A DNA stretch of 64,000 nucleotides from Bradyrhizobium sp. DOA9 (lineage in GTDB: Bacteria; Pseudomonadota; Alphaproteobacteria; Rhizobiales; Xanthobacteraceae), in the NCBI RefSeq assembly GCF_000617845.2, contig NZ_DF820426.1:372001-436000 (forward strand), given 5' to 3'. The notes under the pieces were generated by a model. It worked only from the letters and a program-made list of their open reading frames with translations. It had not been told where the DNA came from and ran no database searches. This document shows positions 56,782 through 64,000 of the stretch, piece by piece (within the stretch, counting starts at the first letter, position 1; the number at the start of each line of letters is the position of its first letter). A program made the translations under genes and the position numbers.

Positions 56782-58068
56782 ATGAGCGATCGCAACTCGA
56801 GCGAGGCCGCGAAGTTATTGGACCGTGGCCGCAGCGTATCCATCATCGGGGCCGGAGCGGTAGGCGTCTGCTGCGCAAACTATTTGCAAGATGCGGGCTT
56901 CGATGTCGTCATCATCGACCCCGTCGAGCCGGGAGATCCGCAACAGTGCTCATATGGGAACGCTGGCGGCCTGTCTCCGGGCTCCTGCATTCCCAATGCT
57001 ATGCCCGGGATTTTGCGTGAGCTTCCTGGGTTATTGCTGGATCCAGACGGCCCAGTGAGCCTTCGGCTTCTCGATCTCCCGCACGCACTCCCATGGCTGT
57101 TGCGGTTTCTTTGGTCAAGCCGAGCGAGTCGCGTTGGCGAGATCGCCGACGCGATGATCGCGCTGAACCGTCTTACATTCGAATACTACAACCCTTTGAT
57201 CGCCGAGGCGGGGTGTATGGATCTCATCCAGCATCGGGGGCAGCTGTTCGTCTATGAGGATCCAGCGGCGCCCGCACGGATGACCACGTCGACGAAGATG
57301 CGTCGTGATCGTGGTGTCAAAGTTGAGCTGCTGAATGAATCGCAGCTTCGTGAACTCGAGCCATCGCTGAGTTCTGCTTACAAGGCTGGACTCTTCCTTC
57401 CCGAACAGGGTCAGTGCGGAAATCCAGGTCGGCTCATCGCAAGCCTCTGGCGTTTAGCGGCACAGAAAGGGGTCCGGCAGCTGCGCGCTAAGGCGAAAGG
57501 CTTCACTTTTGGACCGAATGGTCCGGTAGCAGTCCTAACAGATGATGGGCCTGTGCAAGCGGACTACTTTGTCATTGCTGCCGGCGTCTTCTCTGGCCCA
57601 CTCGCACAGCAGTTAGGCGTTCGCGTACCGCTTATTGGCGAAAGGGGGTACCACGTCGTTCTGGAGAACGTTGACGTCGGCCTGCGCGCAAACACTTGCT
57701 GTGCAGCTCGCAGGTTCGTCGCGGCTCCGATGGAAGGTGGCCTGCGTTTAACCGGCACGGCTGAATTCGCGAAGCCGTCGGCGCCCCCACGCTGGGAACG
57801 CTCAGAGATCCTCGTCCGACAAGCCAAGTTCATGTTCCCTTCGCTGGGAGAGTCGATCGTACAGCGCTGGATGGGCAGTCGACCAAGCACGCCGGATAGC
57901 ATTCCCGTAATTGAGCGCACACCTCATCATCCCAATGCAATTTTGGCATTTGGCCACGGGCATCAAGGCTTGATGGCTGCCGCAACAACCGGAAAGCTCG
58001 TATCGCAGTTGGTCTCTGGCGAGACCACGCGGATCGATCTTTCGCCATACCGATCAAGCCGCTTTTGA
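56782..58068 (+). CDS. DadA-type D-amino-acid (D-hydroxyproline) dehydrogenase
   Basis: 428 aa. SVSIIGAGAVGVCCANYLQD is the FAD motif, followed by YGNAGGLSPGSC, PLIGERGYHVVLENVDV and RWMGSRPSTPDSIPVIERTP then AILAFGHGHQGLMAAATTG. It lies 14 bp after the transporter ATPase gene and 34 bp before the aldehyde dehydrogenase gene, so it is the better candidate than 49029 for oxidising cis-4-hydroxy-D-proline to pyrroline-4-hydroxy-2-carboxylate. The two DadA-type proteins are clearly different in sequence and may have different substrates. Confidence 0.9.
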   Translation: MSDRNSSEAAKLLDRGRSVSIIGAGAVGVCCANYLQDAGFDVVIIDPVEPGDPQQCSYGNAGGLSPGSCIPNAMPGILRELPGLLLDPDGPVSLRLLDLPHALPWLLRFLWSSRASRVGEIADAMIALNRLTFEYYNPLIAEAGCMDLIQHRGQLFVYEDPAAPARMTTSTKMRRDRGVKVELLNESQLRELEPSLSSAYKAGLFLPEQGQCGNPGRLIASLWRLAAQKGVRQLRAKAKGFTFGPNGPVAVLTDDGPVQADYFVIAAGVFSGPLAQQLGVRVPLIGERGYHVVLENVDVGLRANTCCAARRFVAAPMEGGLRLTGTAEFAKPSAPPRWERSEILVRQAKFMFPSLGESIVQRWMGSRPSTPDSIPVIERTPHHPNAILAFGHGHQGLMAAATTGKLVSQLVSGETTRIDLSPYRSSRF

Positions 58069-58102
58069 AGGCGGTCTTGTCTTAAACGCTGGAGAAATGG
58101 AC

Positions 58103-59542
58103 ATGTACGACGAGAAGATTGAGCTCTTTATCGATGGCGTGTGGCGCCAAGGCAGCGGCGGGAAATCCCAGCCTCTTCTGAACCCGGCGACGGGCGAAGA
58201 GATCGCGCGAGTGCCACACGCGAGTGAGGATGATCTTGAACAAGCGCTGGTTGCCGCCGAGAAGGGCTTCCGCGTCTGGAAAGCAAGGACTGCGATCGAA
58301 CGCTATCGTATTATGATGAAAGCTGCCGATCTGATTGATGCTGAGAACGAGCGTATTGCGCGCGTGCTTACCATGGAAAACGGCAAGCCGCTTGCGGAGT
58401 CGCGCGCCGAGGTCGGCTTTGCGGCCGACGCAACACGGTGGTACGCAGAAGAGGGGAAACGAGCCTATGGACGCATAGTCCCTGGCCGTCTTTCGAACCA
58501 ACGGCAGATCGTCATAAAAGAGCCAGTCGGCGTCGTCGTTGCCTTTGCTGCGTGGAACTTTCCTGCATCGAACGTGATTCGCAAGGTCGCGGGCGCGCTG
58601 GGTGCGAGTTGCTCGATCATTCTGAAGACCGCTGAGGAGACGCCCGGCACTGCCGTTGCGTTCGCGCGCTGCTTCGAGAAGGCCGGTACGCCTGCAGGTG
58701 TCATCAACCTCGTTTTCGGCGTTCCAGACGAGGTCTCTTCCTACCTGCTAGCATCGCCGATCCCGAAGAAGGTCTCGGTCACCGGCTCGACCGCCGTCGG
58801 AAAGTTACTTCAAAAGCGCGCCGCGGAGACGCTCAAGCGCTGCACAATGGAATTAGGCGGCCACGCGCCAGTCATTGTGCATGAAGATGCTGACGTGGCT
58901 CTTGCAGTAGACACTCTCGTAGCTGCAAAGTACCGAAACGCCGGCCAGGTTTGTACCTCTCCGACGCGGTTCTTCGTGCACAAGTCGCTTTATGAGGGTT
59001 TCCTCAAGCTCTTCTGTGAAAAAGCAGCGGCTTTGAAAGTCGGTGATGGTCTCAGCACGGACACGCGCATGGGGCCGATGATCGCGGCTCGCCGTCTCGA
59101 AGCGGTGCAACAGCTCGTTGACGATGCTGTCGCGAAAGGAGCACGTTTGTTGCTGGGTGGTACTGCGTTGAAGCACCCTGGCTTCTTCTATGAGCCGACC
59201 GTATTGGCAGACGTTCCCGATAACGCACGCATCTTCTCGGAAGAGCCCTTCGGCCCGATTGCGTCCTTTCAGTCATTTTTGGAGTTTGACGATGTCATTG
59301 AACGGGCCAATGCCACACCCTACGGTCTTGCGTCGTTTGTCTTCACACGTAGTGGATCACTCGCGCAGAAGACTGAGCTTGCGCTAAATGCTGGCCTAGT
59401 TGGTGTCAACAATACGGCTATATCCACACCCGAAACCCCGTTCGGAGGAGTCAATGAATCGGGTTACGGCTCCGAAAGTGGCCTTGAAGGCTTAGAGGCG
59501 TTTCAACGCATCAAGTACATCTCAGAGTTGTTTCCTTCATAA
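58103..59542 (+). CDS. Aldehyde dehydrogenase, probably 2-oxoglutarate semialdehyde dehydrogenase
   Basis: 479 aa, succinate-semialdehyde-dehydrogenase type. Motifs: FAAWNFPASNVIRKVAGALG, SVTGSTAVGK (NAD site), MELGGHAPVIV with the general-base Glu, NAGQVCTSPTRF with the nucleophilic Cys, and EEPFGPIASF. In hydroxyproline breakdown it would form 2-oxoglutarate. The GGAGA at 58091 is only one base from ATG 58097 but seven from ATG 58103, so I chose the latter. Last gene of the plus-strand group. Confidence 0.9.
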   Translation: MYDEKIELFIDGVWRQGSGGKSQPLLNPATGEEIARVPHASEDDLEQALVAAEKGFRVWKARTAIERYRIMMKAADLIDAENERIARVLTMENGKPLAESRAEVGFAADATRWYAEEGKRAYGRIVPGRLSNQRQIVIKEPVGVVVAFAAWNFPASNVIRKVAGALGASCSIILKTAEETPGTAVAFARCFEKAGTPAGVINLVFGVPDEVSSYLLASPIPKKVSVTGSTAVGKLLQKRAAETLKRCTMELGGHAPVIVHEDADVALAVDTLVAAKYRNAGQVCTSPTRFFVHKSLYEGFLKLFCEKAAALKVGDGLSTDTRMGPMIAARRLEAVQQLVDDAVAKGARLLLGGTALKHPGFFYEPTVLADVPDNARIFSEEPFGPIASFQSFLEFDDVIERANATPYGLASFVFTRSGSLAQKTELALNAGLVGVNNTAISTPETPFGGVNESGYGSESGLEGLEAFQRIKYISELFPS

Positions 59543-59944
59543 GGGATGTGGAGGATGATTGGACGTTTAAGACAATGGCAGAGCCCACTTTTTGAGCGAG
59601 CAACTTCTCTCTTCCTTTTCCAATGAAAGGACCAAAGATCACGAGTGGAGCGAAGTCTACGGTTGAGGATCCTAAGCCCCTTCACAGTAGTTATCGCAGA
59701 TGCTCGTGGTTTCTGTCGGAATGGTTCTCTGAGAAATTGCTTCCGAACCGCGCATTGGAGATGAAGGTCGTGACCTCACCGACATCTGCACTGCCTCGGT
59801 TCGCGGCGACTCGTTGGTGACAGTTCCAACTGAAGCTGTCCGATCATGTGATCAAGTGCTTCAAGAGATGGCTGAAGGTCTGGAAGTGTTGCGCCATTGC
59901 TCGTTCGTCGCCTCGAGTCAGAAACTTCTTGCATTACGAGCGGC
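59543..59944. other. No gene recognised
   Basis: Short frames only. The aldehyde dehydrogenase gene has no obvious hairpin terminator in the first 100 bases after its stop. The IS21 fragment begins near 59945. Confidence 0.4.
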
Positions 59945-60249
59945 AACCACTGAAGGTGCTACATGGAGTACCGTCAGACCGATAGCTCGCCAGAGGCGCG
60001 GCCAAGGCGTCATTCAGTGCGTCGACCGCCTATCGGATCGAGAGAGACCTTCGACTTCCGCCGCAAAAGAACGCTCCCCGCGGCCGGCGACGACCGGACC
60101 CGTTGAGCGAGGTGTTCGAGACAGAAGTGGTGCCGTTGCTCAAGGCTGCCCGGGCGTGCGGCCGGTTGCGATTTTCGGGGAGATGTTGCGGCGCCATCCT
60201 GAGCTCGGAGCCGGACTCACGCACGCTGGAGCGCCGCATCCGCGCCTAG
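59945..60249 (+). pseudogene. IS21-family istA fragment
   Basis: Reads YMEYRQTDSSPE, ASFSASTAYRIERDL-like sequence after a shift, DPLSEVFETEVVPLLKAA and PVAIFGEMLRRHPELGA. It corresponds to the first part of the fragment at 38340. Frameshifted; the rest is replaced by a group II intron piece. Confidence 0.75.
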
Positions 60250-60640
60250 CGAGTAGGGCCAGGGTTCGGACACAGAGCCGGGTTGCCTTGCCGCCGAAAC
60301 AACTACGGATTCGCGCTGTCAGCGCAACCGGGCGAGTCGCAGAGGCGGCCAGCTACTAACTCGAGCCCGAACCGGTTCACTGCCCTGCTGCACCGTATCG
60401 ACGAGGACGCTCTTCTTCGGGCGTTTCGACGACAAAAGCGGGGGGCCAGCGCGGGAGTCGATGGGGTAACGTTGCGAAGTACGAAGAGAAGCTCACGGAT
60501 AACATCCGCGACCTCTACGGGAGGGTCCACACTGGTCGTTATCGTTCACAGCCGGGCCGTTCCACGCATCACTTGCTCTTGGGCACAGGCGCGGATATGA
60601 CGCGAATTACCCTCGGGAAGAGCCGGGTGCCGGTCCGGCG
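60250..60640 (+). pseudogene. Group II intron fragment (RT N-terminus plus 3' end)
   Basis: Plus strand: ARVRTQSRVALPPK, then after an inserted ~60-bp block FTALLHRIDEDALLRAFRRQ then KRGASAGVDGVT, and then a jump to the intron 3' end (GGCGCGGATATGACGCGA... relative at ~60590, then ACCCTCGGGAAGAGCCGGGT). The middle of the reverse transcriptase is deleted. It is in the opposite orientation to the full intron at 61470. Confidence 0.75.
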
Positions 60641-60958
60641 CTATGAAATCGTGGATGGGATTGCTTGAGCCGAGCTACCGGCCGGTGCAAACCCGCCCAG
60701 TTTACGGGTCGGCTTGCAACGAAGCAGGTCAAGCAGCGGACGACGATGGATTGCAGTTTGAATCAACAGCGTAGAGGGTTTGGGGATGCAGTCGTCCGTG
60801 AAGAACGGCTAAGCGACTGAGCCAGAATCGCATTCGCCGTTGTGGACTGTTTTAGGATTGCAGGGTTTTGATGCTTCGAGCCTCGGAAGCCTGCAATTTC
60901 GTTTTGAGGATTCCATCGAGTCGCCAGTCATGATTCCGTCCTCGCACCGGAGGTAGCC
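60641..60958. other. Leader of the IS5-type element
   Basis: No gene. The sequence CTGAGCCAGAATCGCATTCG near 60818 may be the left terminal repeat of the IS5-type element whose transposase starts at 60959. Confidence 0.4.
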
Positions 60959-61470
60959 ATGCGACCGAAGAAGCCGAAAGTGACGAGATCGGGTGATCTG
61001 TTCCGGGCCACGCTGGACCAGATCATCAACATGAAGCACGAGCTTGTTCGGCTGGCCGGCAAGGTCGATTGGGACTGGATTGACGGCGAGATCGCACCGC
61101 TCTACAGCGAGAATGGTCGGCCGGGGATTGCGACCCGCTTCATGATCGGGCTGCTGCTGCTCAAGCAGATTTACGGCCTGTCTGATGAGGGGGTGTGCGA
61201 GCGCTGGGTCCACGACCCGTATTTCCAGTACTTCACCGGCGAAGAGTTCTTTCAGCACGCCTTCCCACACGAGCGAAGCGGCCTGAGCCACTGGTGCAAG
61301 CGGCTTGGCGACAAGCTGGAGCTGCTGCTGGCCGAGAGCTTGCGGGTGGCGCACGAGGCAGACGCGTTACGCAGCCAGGACCTCAAGCGGGGCACAGTCG
61401 ATACCACCGTGCAGCCGAAGGCCATCACCTTTCCGACCGATGCCAAGCTGCTGCACGCGGCGATCAAAGA
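60959..61470 (+). pseudogene. IS5-family transposase, 5' part, cut by group II intron
   Basis: From ATG 60959: MRPKKPKVTRSGDLFRATLD, GRPGIATRFMIGLLLLKQIY, GLSDEGVCERWVHDPYFQYF and RGTVDTTVQPKAITFPTDAK then LLHAAIK. The family sequence stops there and continues into intron sequence, so the C-terminal half with the last catalytic residues is gone. GGAGG lies six bases before the start. Confidence 0.85.
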
Positions 61471-63410
61471 TCGTGGTCGAGTAGCTCAGCCATTTGGCTT
61501 TCGCCCTCACAGATCCGGGCAGGCGGCTTTCCCGCACCCGGCTCTTCCCGAGGGTAACCCGCGTCATATCCGCGCCTGCGCCCAAGTGCGAGTGATGCGT
61601 GGACCGGGCAGACGGAAGCGTGCCGTCAGGGTCTCGAACTCCGACCAGCCCATGCGCCGACTTTTCTGGCTGCGCCGTCTCAGACAGCGCATCCACGTCC
61701 GACGCACTTCGCGGTAGAAGCCGTTGAGCGCTGGATAATTGTGCGGCCTGCCGTAGTAGCCATAGTGTCCTCGCAGAACAGCGGCGAACCACTCGTGCTG
61801 CGTGGCCAGTGACTCGTGCATGAGCCGCCAGGCGTCCTGGCGCAACGCCGTCAGCTTGCGCGTCAGGCGTTTCCCTTCCGTCTTGTGCTTCACCATGAAC
61901 CGGCCGTCCCGGGTCCGCCCGCAGTAGTGGGTGAAGCCGAGGAAGGTGAAGGTCTCGGGCCGCCGCTCGCCGCGCCGCTGACGCGAGAGGGCCGCGAACC
62001 GGCCAAACTCGATCAGCCGCGTCTTGCCCTCATGTAGCGTCGGGCCGAAGTTGGCGAGCCGCGCCTTGAGGGCCAAGAGCATCTCCTGCGCATCCGCCTT
62101 GCTCTCGAAGCCCATGACGAAGTCGTCGGCATAGCGCACGGTCACAACGCGACCGCGTGCATGGCGACGGCGCCATTGGTGGGCCCAGAGATCGAGGACG
62201 TAGTGCAGGAAGACGTTGGCGAGGAGCGGGCTGATGCCCGCCCCTTGCGGAGTACCCCTGTCCGTTTCTTGCTTCTCGCCGCTCTCCAGAACACCGGCCC
62301 GCAGCCACAGCCCGATGAGCCGTAGAATGCGAGGATCGGCGATCCTGTGCGCCACCATCCGCAACAGCCACTCGTGGTCGACCGAGTCGAAGAAGCTGCG
62401 TATGTCGGCATCGAGCACCCAGTTCACACGCTGGCTCATGATCGCCGTATGCAGGGCATCAAGCGCCATGTGCGGGTTGCGCCCCGGCCGGAAGCCGTAG
62501 GAGAAGCCGAGGAAGTCGGCCTCATAGATGGCGCTCAACATCTCGGCCACGGCGCTTTGGACAATCTTGTCCTCTAGCGCCGGCGCCCCGAGAGGTCGCT
62601 TACCGCCATCGGCTTTTGGGATGTAGACTCGCCGCACCGGCTGTGGCCGGTAGCGACCAGTGTGGACTCGTGCGCAGAGGTCACGGATGTTATCCGTGAG
62701 CCCCTCTTCGTACTTCGCCACCGTTACCCCATCGACCCCCGCGCTGGCCTGCCGCTTTTGTCGTCGAAAAGCCCGAAGCAGAGCGTCCTCGTCGATGTGA
62801 TGCAGCAGGGCCGTGAACCGGGTTTGGGCGGCTTGGCTGGCCGCCGCGTTCACCCGCTCGAGGTTCGGCGGCAAGGCGACCCGGCTCTGTGTCCGGACCC
62901 TGGCCTTCTCGCGCGGGCTCCCCTCGGGCTGGCCCCTTCCCTCCATACGTCTCGTTTCCTTCGACGACTTCATAGGTACTATGGACCAGTCCGACTCCCG
63001 ACCTCAGCTCGGACAACGGCTCTGGCAGTGCCTTGCCGCTGTCCCCCACTGGAGACCAATCCAATGGACCCGGTCGGGCCTCTCATGTTCCGATGATTGC
63101 CTTCCATGCGTGATGCGGCCATCGACCCCGACGGAGCGGCATCGTCTCGCGTATCGACGATGCTCGTACAGCCTTCGTGCTTAGGGAACACACTCGGCCT
63201 CCGCGAACATCCACCTTTCGAGGCTCATTCCCGCACCCCGCATGGCTCCTGTCTACACTTCAGACCCCGCGTGCCCGCGACGCCCGCAAGACTCGGTCCT
63301 GGCTTGCCTGCTACGGCTTTGGCCGGATGGGACTTGCACCCACAAGCACTCATCAGCTTGGCATGACGTACTCCCCGGTGGTGGTGTAGCGAAGTGCAGT
63401 TCACCGCGTT
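61471..63410 (-). mobile_element. Group II intron
   Basis: The 3' part on the minus strand holds a domain V (core GAGCCGGGTGCGGGAAAGCC at about 61545-61526), 20-70 bases after the end of the reverse transcriptase gene, then a short domain VI ending near 61471 in the IS5 gene. The 5' part (about 63400-62980) contains GGGTGCAAGTCCCATCCGGC, typical of domain I. The 5' boundary is uncertain and lies between an IS256 fragment and about 63370. Partial copies are at 60250 and 44069. Confidence 0.75.
61564..62973 (-). CDS. ltrA: Group II intron reverse transcriptase/maturase
   Basis: 469 aa and uninterrupted. The reverse transcriptase blocks are VYIPKADGGKRPLGAPALED, GFRPGRNPHMALDALH, DADIRSFFDSVDHEWLLRMV, GTPQGAGISPLLANVFLHYV and the catalytic VVTVRYADDFVMGF. 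The maturase domain follows (ETFTFLGFTHYCGR to HEWFAAVLRGHYGYYGRPHN). A separate endonuclease domain is not apparent. The ATG at 62973 gives MKSSKETRRMEGRGQ. The protein would splice the intron and copy it to new sites. Confidence 0.93.
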   Translation of the reverse strand: MKSSKETRRMEGRGQPEGSPREKARVRTQSRVALPPNLERVNAAASQAAQTRFTALLHHIDEDALLRAFRRQKRQASAGVDGVTVAKYEEGLTDNIRDLCARVHTGRYRPQPVRRVYIPKADGGKRPLGAPALEDKIVQSAVAEMLSAIYEADFLGFSYGFRPGRNPHMALDALHTAIMSQRVNWVLDADIRSFFDSVDHEWLLRMVAHRIADPRILRLIGLWLRAGVLESGEKQETDRGTPQGAGISPLLANVFLHYVLDLWAHQWRRRHARGRVVTVRYADDFVMGFESKADAQEMLLALKARLANFGPTLHEGKTRLIEFGRFAALSRQRRGERRPETFTFLGFTHYCGRTRDGRFMVKHKTEGKRLTRKLTALRQDAWRLMHESLATQHEWFAAVLRGHYGYYGRPHNYPALNGFYREVRRTWMRCLRRRSQKSRRMGWSEFETLTARFRLPGPRITRTWAQARI

Positions 63411-63431
63411 CGCCGGCATGGGCCGGGCTGA

Positions 63432-63665
63432 TCAGCTGGCGATAGCCTGAAGGCTGACGGTTGGATCATCGCTCAACGGCGCGATGGTTTCCAGCGTCAT
63501 GTAGCGGGCACGCTGGACGGCCCATTCATCGTTCTGTTCGAGCAGGATCGCGCCGATGAGACGGACAATGGCGTCCTCATTGGGGAAGATGCCGACGACC
63601 TCGGTCCGCCGCTTGATCTCGCCGTTAAGGCGCTCGATCGGGTTGGTAACCGGTATGAGGTGTCT
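63432..63665 (-). pseudogene. IS256-family transposase C-terminal fragment
   Basis: Minus strand: PVTNPIERLNGEIKRRTEVV, GIFPNEDAIVRLIGAILLEQ, NDEWAVQRARYMTLETIAPL then SDDPTVSLQAIAS and TGA at 63432-63434. This is the C-terminus of IS256-type (Transposase_mut) enzymes. The rest is missing; the sequence above 63665 is of another element. Confidence 0.85.
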
Positions 63666-63784
63666 CGGTGCCTACGTTCCCGCTGCGATGTTCTACATCG
63701 TGGCGTATGGTGCGACCATCGGGACAGAGGCACCGGGAGCACGAAGTGCGGGCAGGCCGATGTATTCGATGAGCCGAGAGCTCG

Positions 63785-63897
63785 CGTTAGTAGCTGGCCG
63801 CCTCTGCGACTCGCCCGGTTGCGCCGAGAGCGCGAATCCGTAGTTGTCGTGTTGCCCGCAGCTCCCGTCATGGTCATGTATCTGGCAGGAGGTGCGA
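63785..63897 (+). repeat. Left-end region of an IS110 element, repeated inverted at 60300
   Basis: 63785-63845 (TTAGTAGCTGGCCGCCTCTG and following) matches the reverse complement of about 60297-60357. At 63898 an IS110-type transposase begins, so the repeated block is probably the left end of that element. Confidence 0.6.
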
Positions 63898-64000
63898 ATG
63901 CGACGGGTGATTGGCATTGACGTCCACCGAACTTTCGGCGAGGTGGTGTTTTGGGAGGACGGCAGGCTCCGACATCCGGGCCGCGTCGATATGACGCGGA
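63898..64000 (+). CDS. IS110-family transposase, 5' start only
   Basis: ATG 63898 after GGAGG (five-base gap) reads MRRVIGIDVHRTFGEVVFWE then DGRLRHPGRVDMTR, the N-terminal DEDD domain of an IS110-type transposase with its first Asp. The gene runs off the window, so its state is unknown. It is a different subtype from copies A-D. Confidence 0.85.
   Translation, partial: MRRVIGIDVHRTFGEVVFWEDGRLRHPGRVDMTR

Noticed and set aside
1..64000. CRISPR arrays, tRNA or rRNA genes
   Set aside because: No regular repeat-spacer pattern, tRNA cloverleaf or rRNA sequence was noticed; a dedicated scan was not possible.

Overview
The window looks like part of a symbiosis island of a Bradyrhizobium-type nodulating bacterium. 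The evidence is the Nod-factor genes (nodU, nodZ, noeL/gmd, nolK/fcl, nodA, nodI', nodJ), two good nod boxes, a NifA-type activator with the rhizobial cysteine pattern, a Ulp1-type effector gene, secreted pectinases, and a very high density of decayed insertion sequences (IS3, IS5, IS21, IS66, IS110, IS256) plus a group II intron. All assignments come from reading the sequence and remembered family motifs; no database search was run.

Layout. 1-4.5 kb: 3' end of nodU, then nodZ, noeL and nolK, a fucosylation module (GDP-fucose synthesis and transfer to the Nod factor). 4.9-7.8 kb: an IS3 remnant that appears to have removed the 5' end of a Ulp1/C48 protease effector gene. 7.9-13.1 kb: IS graveyard with two head-to-head IS110 copies, one of them intact. 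13.2-15.9 kb: orphan multi-PAS histidine kinase. 16.5-18.1 kb: decayed genes. 18.27-23.23 kb: an IS66-family element bounded by an exact 8-bp target duplication, whose tnpB is split by a 2.48-kb element encoding a large serine recombinase. 23.4-25.7 kb (minus strand): nod box, nodA, a remnant of nodI and nodJ; nodBCSU are missing between nodA and nodI. 26.4-30.1 kb: one exported protein and IS debris. 30.7-32.5 kb: a nifA-like gene with one frameshift. 32.6-40.4 kb: IS debris with a few small ORFs. 40.5-43.5 kb: a nod box followed by a GH28 polygalacturonase and a convergent pectin methylesterase. 43.8-48.4 kb: two decayed IS110 copies and fragments of a prolyl oligopeptidase, an ABC permease and a DadA-like gene. 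48.4-59.5 kb: a compact gene set that fits trans-4-hydroxy-L-proline uptake and breakdown. 59.9-64 kb: IS21, IS5, IS256 and IS110 pieces around an apparently intact group II intron.

How the genes fit together. The nod genes build and export a fucosylated Nod factor. The pectinases could loosen plant wall pectin under the same flavonoid/NodD control. The hydroxyproline set (ABC transporter, 4-hydroxyproline epimerase with two catalytic cysteines, D-amino-acid dehydrogenases, DapA-family deaminase, aldehyde dehydrogenase, MocR regulator) would turn hydroxyproline, abundant in plant wall glycoproteins, into 2-oxoglutarate. The most unusual structural feature is the serine-recombinase element inside IS66 tnpB: both junctions can be placed to within two bases.
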